From the NCBI GenBank assembly GCA_021781745.1, contig JAJXWH010000041.1:1-46647 (forward strand): a stretch of 46,647 nucleotides of DNA, read 5' to 3'. Shown piece by piece: positions 18,183 through 26,871 of this stretch (the first letter of the stretch is position 1; the number at the start of each line of letters is the position of its first letter). Both the position numbers and the translations under genes were made by a program. The notes under the pieces are model-generated. The model was not told where the DNA came from and made no database searches. It worked only from the letters and a program-made list of their open reading frames with translations. The stretch is from Bacillota bacterium. Its GTDB lineage: Bacteria > Bacillota > Clostridia > Clostridiales > Clostridiaceae.

Positions 18183-18276
18183 TGCACCATAAGATTCCCT
18201 ATTAATATTTTAACTAATTAGTTTTTTCTTTTAATATTTTCCCCTCAAAATAATAATTTTATTATCAAATGATTAA

Positions 18277-18978
18277 TTAAAGCCTAAATAAAGTGAAAAT
18301 GAATAAAGTTAATAAAATCCCGAAAATAGCTCCAACAATAACTTCAAAAATACTATGTACTTCAGAATCAACTCTACTTTGCGCAGTAATAAATGCTAGT
18401 AAAAAGCTAAGCAATATACAAATTGGTTCCTCAGTAATTAATGATATTGCAGTTGCTATAGAAAATCCCAGAGCGCTATGACCACTAGGCATTCCACCTT
18501 TTAATGGAGTTCCCTCTCCAAATATAGCCTTTGCAATAATTGTTACTATACATACTATTACTAGCACAATAAGAATAGTATAAGGTTCTGAATTTTTGAC
18601 TTTATTAATTAAGCTAAATGAAATCTTAGTTAACTTATCCCAAAATATAATATACCCAACAAGTAATGCATTTATAGCGGTAATCAAAACAGCTCCTGCT
18701 GCTGCATTTTTTGCTATCTTAGCCAGCGGATGATAATAATTAGTTGTCATATCAATTGTGGCTTCTATAGCTGTATTTACTAATTCAGCAGCTATGACCA
18801 TTGCTATTGTAACTGCCAAAATGAGAAATTCATATTTTGTAACATCAAAGAAAAAACTTGCTACCAATACTACTAAAGCTGCAATCAAATGTATTTTCAT
18901 ATTTCTTTCCGTTCTTACTGTATCTACAATCCCTGTTATGGCATTATTAAAGCTCTCTAAAGTTTTCTTCATTTTCAT
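18277..18978 (-). CDS. Fused diacylglycerol/undecaprenol kinase (DgkA) and PAP2-family phosphatase
   Basis: 233 residues. Residues 1-118 are a DgkA-type small membrane kinase: FNNAITGI, RTERNMKIH and the signature AAELVNTAIEATID (63-76), with three membrane helices. In Gram-positives such enzymes phosphorylate undecaprenol. Residues 132-233 are a PAP2-like membrane domain with PSGHS (164-168) and SR-x5-H (201-208). The first motif is K150-x6-T-P instead of K-x6-R-P, and the last is H-x3-E instead of H-x3-D. The fusion joins a lipid kinase to a domain of lipid phosphatase descent. SD AGGGG precedes the first ATG. It lies between ybeY and era. Confidence 0.85.
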   Translation of the reverse strand: MKMKKTLESFNNAITGIVDTVRTERNMKIHLIAALVVLVASFFFDVTKYEFLILAVTIAMVIAAELVNTAIEATIDMTTNYYHPLAKIAKNAAAGAVLITAINALLVGYIIFWDKLTKISFSLINKVKNSEPYTILIVLVIVCIVTIIAKAIFGEGTPLKGGMPSGHSALGFSIATAISLITEEPICILLSFLLAFITAQSRVDSEVHSIFEVIVGAIFGILLTLFIFTLFRL

Positions 18979-19001
18979 TGCTTACCCCTACTTTACTTTT
19001 T

Positions 19002-19133
19002 GGATGAATGATTAATGATGAATAATTAAGAATTTAGGTAGACATTGCTACGCAATGTCAATACAATAATATAATCAAAAAGCTGTAAGCTTTTTTTCCA
19101 AAATTATTCATTATTCACTATTCATCATTCATC
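19002..19133. repeat. Inverted-repeat intergenic element, copy 2
   Basis: Left end GGATGAATGATTAATGATGA and right end ATTCATCATTCATC are inverted complements. The core carries GACATTGCTACGCAATGTC (hairpin) and AAAAAGCT-GT-AAGCTTTTTTT (a bidirectional terminator-like hairpin). The core is nearly identical to copy 3 at 26906-26997. Situated between ybeY and the DgkA-PAP2 gene. Confidence 0.8.
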
Positions 19134-19192
19134 TTTCACAAATTTCACTACCTTTTAAGCTTATAAAAAATTTATGCTTTCCAAAATATTTT

Positions 19193-19693
19193 TTATCTAG
19201 TTATGTTAAGTTTCTCTAGAATCTCTTCTTCTCTGCTCCTCATAACTTTTTTATCAGCTTCTTCCATATGATCATATCCTAATAAATGCAGAACTGAATG
19301 CACAACTAAATACGCTGCCTCTCTTTCATACGAATGATTATATTCTTTGCTTTGTTCTAATGCTCTCTCTAAAGATAATACTATGTCCCCCAGTACAAGT
19401 TCATCTCCGTCAAAATCACTTTGCGAAAATTCATAGCCCTTATACATTTCCTTAAATACTTTCTTATTTTCGTATTCTAACATTGGGAATGATAACACGT
19501 CAGTTTCTTTATTTATTCTTCTTGTACTATTATTAATTTCCTTAATTTCATTGTTATCTACAAATACCAATGAAACTTCACACTCTATGTTAACCTCTTC
19601 TTCCTTTAAAGCAAATTCTATTACCTTTGTTAATTCTTCAACAAATTCATCTTTTATTTCAAGTTTATTTTGCCTGTTATCTACATAAATCAT
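19193..19693 (-). CDS. ybeY: Endoribonuclease YbeY (rRNA maturation factor)
   Basis: 166 residues; metal-dependent RNase for 16S rRNA 3'-end processing and ribosome quality control. The zinc motif H-x3-H-x5-H is complete (His132, His136, His142 in [12 protein letters not shown]), preceded by TDVLSFP and GDIVLS, both family hallmarks. The SD AAGGAG overlaps the pgpH stop codon and the ATG lies 6 bases beyond it, so translation is coupled to pgpH. Confidence 0.95.
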   Translation of the reverse strand: MIYVDNRQNKLEIKDEFVEELTKVIEFALKEEEVNIECEVSLVFVDNNEIKEINNSTRRINKETDVLSFPMLEYENKKVFKEMYKGYEFSQSDFDGDELVLGDIVLSLERALEQSKEYNHSYEREAAYLVVHSVLHLLGYDHMEEADKKVMRSREEEILEKLNITR

Positions 19694-19699
19694 CTACAA

Positions 19700-21805
19700 T
19701 TACTCCTTAGTTTCAATTTCCTTATTTTGATTATTCAATTCTTTAATTTTTTCTTTTGGATATTCTATTCTTTGATGGTATATTCCATTTAATGCACTTA
19801 AAAAACATATTCTAATTTTTTCTATATCTTTTAAAGTTAAATTGCAGTTATTAAGTTGACCTGATGATAATTTATCATCCATTATACAATTAACCATTTC
19901 ACTAATTTTATCTTTATTTAAATCTTTAATTGACCTTACAGCTGCTTCCACACTATCTGCAAGCATTACTATTGCTGCTTCCTTTGTACTTGGTATAGGT
20001 CCTTCATACATATAATCTTCTTCTCTTATTTCATTTGGATCTTTAGCATTATTTTTTGCAATATAATAAAAGTACTTAACCAAGGTTTTCCCGTGATGTT
20101 CTACTATAATATCTTGTATTATCTTTGGAAGCTTATGTTTTCTAGCTAATTCAAGACCATCTTTTACATGGGATTTTATTATCATTGTGCTCAAATTAGC
20201 TGGTATATTATTATGAGGATTATCTCCCCCCATCTGATTTTCTCCAAAGAAATAAGGTCTTTCTATTTTACCAATATCATGAAAATATGATCCTATCCTA
20301 GTAACTACAGAATTAGCACCTACTTCTTCTGCTGCCATTTCAGCAAGATTTGCAACAAGCATGCTATGATGATATGTCCCAGGTGCATCCATTAATAATC
20401 TTTTTAGAAGAGGATTATTAGGATTTGATAATTCTAATAATTTCAATGTTGTAACTTCATTAAATGTACCTTCCAAAAATGGTAAAATTCCCAAAGCAAA
20501 TACTCCTGATAAAAGTCCGCCTATTGCTGTTATTCCACCTTTTAATAAGACATCCATAAGATTACTTGATATTAATATTCCCGTGGATAGAGTAAATATT
20601 GCACTTGAAGCAGCTATATATAAAGTTGAATACAACAATTCATTTCTTTGCTGCATCTTTTTGAGTAAGGTAGCCCCTAATATTGAACTTACTATTCCCA
20701 ATATAATAATTTGAATATCAAAGCCATTTAATGCACTTATAAGTATTATATTTAAAGCGCTAAGGACAAATGATATTTTGTAGTTTACTAACAATGTAAG
20801 CATCATGGGAGCACAAGCAAAGGGAATTAAAAATGGAGACATAATTCCAATTGTTCTGCCAAATATTAACGAAATTAAATTAATAACGCTTATTAAAATA
20901 AGCTTTTTAGTATTTTTAAATATATCAATATAATTTATTTTTATATAAATATACTGAAGGAATAAAATTATTCCTAGAAAAACTGCAAGTGCAACATATA
21001 CATATAAATTTACTGTCGCATTTTCATTATCCAGCATACCTAAATCTGACAAAATATCTAACTGATCCTTAGTAACCGGTTCTCCTTCTTTTACTATTGT
21101 TTGATTTTGCTTTATTATCACCTTTGAAATGCTTTTTTGAGCTTCTTGTATTTTTTCTTCTGTCTTTTCTGCGTCATAAAACATATTAGGATTAACTAGC
21201 ATCTGAATTACTGGCTTTAACACATTGGTTATTTCTGTTCCTAAATTTAAATCATCTATTTTAGTTCCTACAGTATCTTTTGCTTCCTTAATAGATGTTT
21301 CATCATTTTCATTTATATTTTTTTCATATATGCCATCAATAATATCTAATGTTTTTGTTTCTAAGATCCCTAAATTATCCTTAGGAATATTCACCAGTAC
21401 ACTGTATTGTTCATCAGTTAACTGAAATATTGTTAATTTCTTTAATTCTGCTATTTTATCACTTTCTTTTGGGAATGCTCCTGGGCTGGCATCATTTATT
21501 GATACAAGCTTATCAAATAAACTTTTTAGATTGTCTTCAGCCTGTTTTTTTACTTCTGGTTTTAATGTATACTGTTTGCCTACTTTTTCAATAGCCTGAT
21601 CTTCTTTTTCCTTAGTAGCTTTTTCATCTACTATGTCTCTTGGTGCTTTTATATCTGCCCTAGGTATATCCCCTTCTTTTAAGTTATACTGTTTAGGAGT
21701 TATTGCAGTAACAAGTAATAGATAACCAATAATAAATACAAGAGCAAATAATATAACTCTTTGAATTCTATTATCTTTCCATTTATTATTTTTCTTTAAA
21801 TTCAT
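19700..21805 (-). CDS. pgpH: 7TM-HD cyclic-di-AMP phosphodiesterase PgpH
   Basis: 701 residues. A single N-terminal helix (about 15-35) leads into a long extracellular 7TMR-HDED domain (about 40-270), then seven membrane helices (about 270-460) and a cytosolic HD domain. The catalytic signature is HHSMLVANLAEMA followed by GSYFHDIGKI and EHHGKTLVKYF. PgpH hydrolyses c-di-AMP in related Firmicutes. The start was moved from GTG 21814 to ATG 21805: AAAAGGTG is 6 bases before the ATG. The neighbouring genes are yqfD upstream and ybeY downstream; phoH, which usually stands between yqfD and pgpH, is absent. Confidence 0.93.
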   Translation of the reverse strand: MNLKKNNKWKDNRIQRVILFALVFIIGYLLLVTAITPKQYNLKEGDIPRADIKAPRDIVDEKATKEKEDQAIEKVGKQYTLKPEVKKQAEDNLKSLFDKLVSINDASPGAFPKESDKIAELKKLTIFQLTDEQYSVLVNIPKDNLGILETKTLDIIDGIYEKNINENDETSIKEAKDTVGTKIDDLNLGTEITNVLKPVIQMLVNPNMFYDAEKTEEKIQEAQKSISKVIIKQNQTIVKEGEPVTKDQLDILSDLGMLDNENATVNLYVYVALAVFLGIILFLQYIYIKINYIDIFKNTKKLILISVINLISLIFGRTIGIMSPFLIPFACAPMMLTLLVNYKISFVLSALNIILISALNGFDIQIIILGIVSSILGATLLKKMQQRNELLYSTLYIAASSAIFTLSTGILISSNLMDVLLKGGITAIGGLLSGVFALGILPFLEGTFNEVTTLKLLELSNPNNPLLKRLLMDAPGTYHHSMLVANLAEMAAEEVGANSVVTRIGSYFHDIGKIERPYFFGENQMGGDNPHNNIPANLSTMIIKSHVKDGLELARKHKLPKIIQDIIVEHHGKTLVKYFYYIAKNNAKDPNEIREEDYMYEGPIPSTKEAAIVMLADSVEAAVRSIKDLNKDKISEMVNCIMDDKLSSGQLNNCNLTLKDIEKIRICFLSALNGIYHQRIEYPKEKIKELNNQNKEIETKE

Positions 21806-21867
21806 GCTATTCACCTTTTCATCTTATAATAGAGTAATTAGGCATTAAAAATAACTGCCAAGTTACT

Positions 21868-22998
21868 TCATGATATGTTTCTTGCAATATCTTGTTCTAC
21901 GGTAAAAATAACCTTAATTAATATTTTTCCATCATTTATATCTTCTACTATAACTTTTTTATCAATAATCTTAGCATCGTTATTGAGTGTCTTTTTTAAT
22001 GAATCTTCTAATTTTTGCGTTGACTCCTTAACTGTAGTATCTTTATCTAAATTTACAGGTTTACCTTTTTTCTCAAAATATGTTATCTTGTTAAAAAATC
22101 CATTCTTTTCTTCTATTTTATCATAATTATTAAACCCATTTATAGCTTTTTTCAAGTAAATTTTCTTTCCAAAAAAACTTAAATAAATATCGCTGTTTTT
22201 TCTTCCTGTTCTTTCAAGTTTTTCTCCACTTATCTGCACTTCCATAAATTTTTCATAAAAAGTATTTGCTATAACCGTTCCGCTTGGCTTTACTTCTCTC
22301 TCAAATCCTTCTCTTCCTTGAATAGGCAATATTAAATCATCACCTTTTTTTACTATGTCACCTGGTACTACAGCTGGATTACCAGAATTAGTATATACTC
22401 TTTTTACTTCTCCATCCATTTTAGCTACTACCTGGTTATATAATGTTTTTTCTGTAGACGGCGGATTTACTTTTTCCTTAATGACAAGTTTTAGAGTTGA
22501 GCCCTCAATTCTAACCCTAATCCACATTATTTGATCATTTAAATTCTCCATCTTCTTTTCTATATCATATACATTTATTTGCGCTTTACTTATTCCAGGC
22601 TTAATTCCAATAGCAGTAAGTTGTTGTCTAATTTCAAATGGACTTAAGTTTCTTTGGGTTTGTATATCTATTGCCCATATATAGTTCGATAATCCATATA
22701 TGACGGCAAAAAATAAGACAGCACCTATCACTAAAGAAACTCTTCTCTTTAATTTAATAAGTAAAACTATAAAACCTCTAGTATTGACTATTTTTACTTT
22801 TCCTTTATGTTTTCTAATTAAACTTACTGTTTTCTCATAATCTTTATAATGTATTGTTAACCTAATCGTAGTTAAATTAATCTTAATAATATTGCAAGTA
22901 TAAATTTCATTGTTCCAAAGAACATTTAATATATTTTCTGGCATCAATGCATTAACTTCTATGGTTACTTGTCCTGATTTTAGACTATCAAATATCAT
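21868..22998 (-). CDS. yqfD: Sporulation protein YqfD
   Basis: 376 residues; mother-cell sporulation protein related to stage IV proteins, anchored in the membrane. One clear membrane helix occurs at about 92-112 (VSLVIGAVLFFAVIYGLSNY). Before it is a soluble N-terminal region, and after it comes a long extracytoplasmic part with SPFEIRQQLTAIGIKPG and GDIVKKGDDLI. The yqfC stop is followed by this ATG 3 bases later, with SD GAGAGG overlapping the yqfC stop, so the pair is translationally coupled, as in other spore formers. Confidence 0.92.
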   Translation of the reverse strand: MIFDSLKSGQVTIEVNALMPENILNVLWNNEIYTCNIIKINLTTIRLTIHYKDYEKTVSLIRKHKGKVKIVNTRGFIVLLIKLKRRVSLVIGAVLFFAVIYGLSNYIWAIDIQTQRNLSPFEIRQQLTAIGIKPGISKAQINVYDIEKKMENLNDQIMWIRVRIEGSTLKLVIKEKVNPPSTEKTLYNQVVAKMDGEVKRVYTNSGNPAVVPGDIVKKGDDLILPIQGREGFEREVKPSGTVIANTFYEKFMEVQISGEKLERTGRKNSDIYLSFFGKKIYLKKAINGFNNYDKIEEKNGFFNKITYFEKKGKPVNLDKDTTVKESTQKLEDSLKKTLNNDAKIIDKKVIVEDINDGKILIKVIFTVEQDIARNIS

Positions 22999-23000
22999 CT

Positions 23001-23279
23001 TTACCTCTCATATGAAATACCTTTAAAAATTCCACTTATTGTAATACTTGTTTCAGCAATAAAAAGTATTTCAAATTCCTCTCCTTGTATTACTATGCTT
23101 CCAATTCTGGAATTTATTTTAACCATATTAGTTTCAAAGAATATAATGCCTCTATGATTTTCAATTGTTATTTCCCTATTTCCCACTACTATTATTTTAG
23201 GCAAATCTAATGAAATATCACTTGGAAAATCTAATTTACTAAGAATTTTTTCTTTTCCTTTTTGAAATTTCTCTTCCAT
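23001..23279 (-). CDS. yqfC: Sporulation protein YqfC
   Basis: 92 residues; small YabP/YqfC-family protein, sigma-E-dependent in Bacillus. Typical features are SLDLPKIIVVGNREITIENH and GSIVIQGEEFEILFI. The start was moved to ATG 23279 because GGGAGG lies 5 bases before it; the longer frame to 23306 would place the SD inside the gene. Coupled to yqfD downstream. A strong terminator after yqeY (23372-23408) separates it from upstream genes, so it needs its own promoter. Confidence 0.9.
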   Translation of the reverse strand: MEEKFQKGKEKILSKLDFPSDISLDLPKIIVVGNREITIENHRGIIFFETNMVKINSRIGSIVIQGEEFEILFIAETSITISGIFKGISYER

Positions 23280-23371
23280 AATTTCCTCCCACATAAACTT
23301 CTTCATTGTAATTTATGATGGCTTTAGAAATTTAATGCCTTTTTTAAATTTATTTAAATAATATATTCCAA

Positions 23372-23408
23372 AATAAAAGAACTCAAGATTACCTTGAGTT
23401 CTTTTATT
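23372..23408 (-). terminator. Terminator overlapping the yqeY stop codon
   Basis: AATAAAAGAACTCAAG (23372-23387) and its exact complement (23393-23408) form a 16-bp stem with a 5-base loop. The yqeY stop codon (23407-23409) lies in the first arm as transcribed. Confidence 0.88.
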
Positions 23409-23859
23409 ATTTATTATTTAAATATTCTTTAACAATTTGACTTACAAGTTTACCATCAGCTTTCCCTAATACTTTAGGTTTAACAGCTGACATAACTTTT
23501 CCCATATCTTTAATGCTATCTGCACCCACTTCTTCAGCTGATTCTTTTACTATTTGTTTTATCTCTTCTTCACCTAATTGCTGAGGAAGGTATTTTAACA
23601 AAATCTCTATTTCAGCTTTACACTGATCTACTAAATCTTGCCTATTTCCTTTTTTAAATTCAAGCATAGATTCTCTTCTTTGCTTGACTTCTTTAGCTAA
23701 TATACTAATAACTTCATCATCTTCAAGCTTTCTATTATCAGTTTTTTCAACTAATAATACAGCAGACTTAGCAGTACTAATTACGTTAGCCGTAAATTTA
23801 TCTTTTGTCTTTAAAGCAGCTTTCCAATCATCTTGTAATCTATCTTTAATTATTGACAT
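23407..23859 (-). CDS. yqeY: YqeY/GatB C-terminal-like protein
   Basis: 150 residues of the YqeY family, similar to the tRNA-binding tail domain of GatB; proposed to bind tRNA, function unproven. Visible are MSIIKDRLQDDWKAALKTKD, then EVKQRRESMLEFKKGNRQDL, and the C-terminal DMGKVMSAVKPKVLGKADG typical of the family. The start was set at ATG 23859 with GAAGG upstream rather than a TTG 24 bases earlier. It directly follows rpsU, a conserved pairing. Confidence 0.92.
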   Translation of the reverse strand: MSIIKDRLQDDWKAALKTKDKFTANVISTAKSAVLLVEKTDNRKLEDDEVISILAKEVKQRRESMLEFKKGNRQDLVDQCKAEIEILLKYLPQQLGEEEIKQIVKESAEEVGADSIKDMGKVMSAVKPKVLGKADGKLVSQIVKEYLNNK

Positions 23860-23889
23860 AATTGAACCTTCTTTCAAAAGCAAATATCA

Positions 23890-24066
23890 CTATTTAAACT
23901 TTCTCTTTCTAGCAGCTTCTGACTTTTTCTTTTTCTTAACGCTTGGCTTTTCGTAATGTTCTCTCTTCCTAACTTCCGAAAGAACCCCAGCTCTAGCACA
24001 TTTTCTCTTAAATCTTCTTAACGCACTTTCAAGTGTTTCGTTTTCTCCAACTTTAATTTCTGACAT
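23890..24066 (-). CDS. rpsU: 30S ribosomal protein S21
   Basis: 58 residues: starts [20 protein letters not shown], then [19 protein letters not shown], and ends in a lysine/arginine-rich tail ([10 protein letters not shown]). This is complete S21, a late-assembling small-subunit protein. SD GGAGGGA lies 6-7 bases before the ATG at 24066; the TAG is at 23890-23892. Too short for usual ORF cut-offs. Co-directional with yqeY 30 bases downstream. Confidence 0.97.
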   Translation of the reverse strand: MSEIKVGENETLESALRRFKRKCARAGVLSEVRKREHYEKPSVKKKKKSEAARKRKFK

Positions 24067-24209
24067 TTACTATCCCTCCCTCCGCTAGCTTAAATTAACT
24101 CAGCTATGGGCTTAATAACACATGCTATATTATACAATATTTAAATAAACAATGTCAAGAAATTAAGAAAAAATCTCCATTGAATTCTGACTAAAAATCA
24201 TCTTAATTC

Positions 24210-24554
24210 TTAGCCTAACTTCATTTGTAATTTTTTCCCTCCAACCACATGAAAATGGATATGTTTCACTGTCTGCCCACCATCTTCTCCACAATTATTT
24301 ACAATTCTATAGCCAGTCTCATTAATATTAAGTTCTACTACTAATTTATTAATAACCTTAAATATATGTGCAACAACATCCACATTATTATCATTTAAAG
24401 CATTAGCACTTTCAATGTGTTCCTTTGGTATTACTAAAAAATGAACTGGAGCTTCTGGATTTATATCATAAAAAGCATAAACTTTATCATCTTCATATAC
24501 CTTTTTACTTGGAATTTCTCCCTTAACAATCTTGCAAAAAATACAATCGTCCAT
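24210..24554 (-). CDS. HIT-family nucleotide hydrolase (HinT-like)
   Basis: 114 residues, full length. The histidine triad is HIHFHVVGG (His98, His100, His102), with CIFCKIVKGEIPSKKVYED at the N-terminus, as in HinT purine phosphoramidases. The two N-terminal Cys (4, 7) resemble the zinc-binding pair of many HIT proteins, though the partner His are not certain here. SD AGGGGGTGA, 5 bases before ATG. Located between mtaB and rpsU. Confidence 0.92.
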   Translation of the reverse strand: MDDCIFCKIVKGEIPSKKVYEDDKVYAFYDINPEAPVHFLVIPKEHIESANALNDNNVDVVAHIFKVINKLVVELNINETGYRIVNNCGEDGGQTVKHIHFHVVGGKKLQMKLG

Positions 24555-24573
24555 AAATTCACCCCCTTTTATT

Positions 24574-24607
24574 CAGTTAACAGTTAACAATTAACAGTTT
24601 ACAGTTA
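24574..24607. repeat. Heptamer array in the mtaB-HIT gap
   Basis: Degenerate tandem copies of CAGTTAA/CAGTTTA (about five). The same array type forms the left arm of the intergenic element at 26872-26905. Confidence 0.65.
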
Positions 24608-24681
24608 TCTCAATATTTCTTCTGTTAAAAGTTAGTATTAACAATATAGAAATACTTTAATCTTTTTCCATTGTATCAAAT

Positions 24682-26085
24682 TTATATTATTTTTCCAATA
24701 ACATAATCTCCACTTGCTTCTTCAATTCTGCAAAGAATTATTTTACCTACCATATTTTCATTTCCACTCTGAATTTCAACTTTTACATAATTTCTTGTAT
24801 ATCCTTCAAATACTCCTGGCTTATTAGAAACCTCTTGTTCAACTAACACATCTAATTCTCTTCCAATTAAAGACTTACTAAAATCGCCTTCATTTTTTGC
24901 ATTAAGCTCAATTAAAGCCTTGCTTCTTTTATCTTTAACAACCCCATCTACCTGATTAGGCATATCAGCAGCTTTAGTGCCTTTCCTTGGGCTAAATTTA
25001 AATATGTGAGTTTTAGTTAACTTAAGTTTCTTTAGGTATTTGTAAGTCTCATTAAATTCTTCATCAGTTTCCCCCGGAAAACCAACAATTACATCCGTAG
25101 TTATAGATGCATCCTTTAGATTCTCCCTTATCCTATTGACCGCATCTTCATATTCTTTAGCCGTATATCTTCTATTCATTCTTTTTAAGGTTGCATCACA
25201 GCCGCTTTGAAGGGATAAATGAAATTGTGGGCATAGTTTTTTCATCTTTCTCATTTTCTCTATAACTTCATCGGTAAAGAAACTAGGTTCAATTGAGCCT
25301 ATTCTAACTCTTTCAATTCCATCCATTTTTTCTATTTCTTCTAATAAGGTGATTAAGGTTATATTTCCTTCCAAATCTACGCCGTAAGAAGCTGTATGAA
25401 TTCCAGATAATATTATTTCCTTAAATCCATGTTCACTTAACTTCTTTATTTCATCCAATACCTTTTGAGGATCCTTTGAGCAAGTTGTCCCTCTTGTATA
25501 TGGTATCAGGCAATATGCACAAAATCTGTTGCATCCATCTTGTATTTTTAAAAATGCTCTAGTCTTATCTTGATATTCTTCTATATTTAGTTCTTCGAAT
25601 TGTTTATTCTTTAAAACTTCTCCAACCATTAATTGTGGCTTCTGCTCATCTTTTGCTTTATTTACATAGTAAACAATGTCACCTTTATTTCTGGTCCCAA
25701 GTACAACATCCACACCTTCTATATTAGATACCTCTTCTGGTGCTACTTGTGAGTAACATCCAACAGCAGCAATTATTGCATTTTTATTTGCTCTTCGTGC
25801 TCTACTTATTATTTGTCTTGATTTTTTATCGCTCATATTAGTTACTGAACAAGTATTTATAACATATACATCGGCAAAATTATTAAAATCAGTAACTTCA
25901 TAACCTTCTCTTATGAACTTTTCTGCCATTGCTTCTGTCTCATAATGATTTACTCTACATCCTAAAGTTGCAAATGCCACTAGACTTTTTCCTTCTGTAT
26001 TTTTCTCAGGCTCTTTATTAGATAATTTTTTAAGTTTAGTCTTATCATTATCTACTCTAACTATCTTCACTTGGTTTTCTCCCAT
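24682..26085 (-). CDS. mtaB: tRNA t6A37 C2-methylthiotransferase MtaB
   Basis: 467 residues; radical-SAM enzyme making ms2t6A at position 37 of tRNAs. The N-terminal UPF0004 domain has three cluster-binding Cys (43, 79, 110: TLGCRV, NTCSV, VGCYSQ) and the SAM domain has CNRFCAYC (Cys185, 189, 192); a TRAM-like domain ends the protein (GYTRNYVKVEI). The protein has about 34 extra charged residues before the usual start (VAFATLGCRV). The ATG overlaps the rsmE stop by one base (TAATG) with AGGAGG upstream, which supports the long form. Confidence 0.93.
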   Translation of the reverse strand: MGENQVKIVRVDNDKTKLKKLSNKEPEKNTEGKSLVAFATLGCRVNHYETEAMAEKFIREGYEVTDFNNFADVYVINTCSVTNMSDKKSRQIISRARRANKNAIIAAVGCYSQVAPEEVSNIEGVDVVLGTRNKGDIVYYVNKAKDEQKPQLMVGEVLKNKQFEELNIEEYQDKTRAFLKIQDGCNRFCAYCLIPYTRGTTCSKDPQKVLDEIKKLSEHGFKEIILSGIHTASYGVDLEGNITLITLLEEIEKMDGIERVRIGSIEPSFFTDEVIEKMRKMKKLCPQFHLSLQSGCDATLKRMNRRYTAKEYEDAVNRIRENLKDASITTDVIVGFPGETDEEFNETYKYLKKLKLTKTHIFKFSPRKGTKAADMPNQVDGVVKDKRSKALIELNAKNEGDFSKSLIGRELDVLVEQEVSNKPGVFEGYTRNYVKVEIQSGNENMVGKIILCRIEEASGDYVIGKII

Positions 26086-26852
26086 TACAATAGCTTTCCT
26101 CCTAAATCTCCTAATTCATACTGAATTAACGCTGCACTTGTAAATCCAGCTGTTTCCGTACGTAATATTCTATTTCCAAGAGTAACAATATAGGCCCCCT
26201 GTTCTTTCAAACTGTCAATTTCAGATTCTTCAAATCCACCTTCAGGCCCTATAAAAATTCCCACTTCATTTATAGTATTTAAATTTATATTATCTTTATC
26301 CAACTTCTTTATAAGAGTTTTGATTCCAAAATCTTCTGCATTCTCATAAGGAACTATAATTAAATCCATTTTTTTCAGTTCATTTATTGCTTCATTAAAA
26401 TCAATAACCTCTTTAACCTGAGGAATTATACTTCTTTTTGATTGCTTACATGCCTCTAAAGCAATTCTATTTAATCTATCAAGCTTTTTAAATTCTCCCT
26501 TAAGCTTAACATCTACTCTAGCTGTTATTGTAGGAATAAATTCAAATACTCCAAGTTCTGTTCCCTTTTGTACTATTAAATCCATCTTTTGACCTTTGGG
26601 CAATCCTTGGAAAAGATGAATTTTAACTTTACTTTCATTATTTATATCTAATTTCTTAATTATTTTAACTATAACCTCATTTTTCGTTATAGCTTCAATT
26701 TCACCTAAATACTCTATTCCCTGGCAATTATTTAATATTACTTCTTCACCCTCAGATAGCCTTAAGACTTTATAAATATGTTTTACATCATCTCCGAATA
26801 TTCTACCTTCAGTTTCATTAATATTATGAGGTTCAGTAAAAAACTTATGCAT
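26085..26852 (-). CDS. rsmE: 16S rRNA (uracil1498-N3)-methyltransferase RsmE
   Basis: 255 residues, SPOUT-fold SAM enzyme that methylates U1498 of 16S rRNA. Family motifs are LFQGLPKGQKMDLIVQKGTELGV, shown here by its positions around 99-121, then EQSKRS-like ACKQSKRSIIP and the knot motifs IFIGPEGGFEESEI and LGNRILRTETAGF at the C-terminus. SD AAAGGGGTGGTG is before the ATG. Its stop overlaps the mtaB start (TAATG). Confidence 0.94.
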   Translation of the reverse strand: MHKFFTEPHNINETEGRIFGDDVKHIYKVLRLSEGEEVILNNCQGIEYLGEIEAITKNEVIVKIIKKLDINNESKVKIHLFQGLPKGQKMDLIVQKGTELGVFEFIPTITARVDVKLKGEFKKLDRLNRIALEACKQSKRSIIPQVKEVIDFNEAINELKKMDLIIVPYENAEDFGIKTLIKKLDKDNINLNTINEVGIFIGPEGGFEESEIDSLKEQGAYIVTLGNRILRTETAGFTSAALIQYELGDLGGKLL

Positions 26853-26871
26853 ACAAACACCACCCCTTTAA

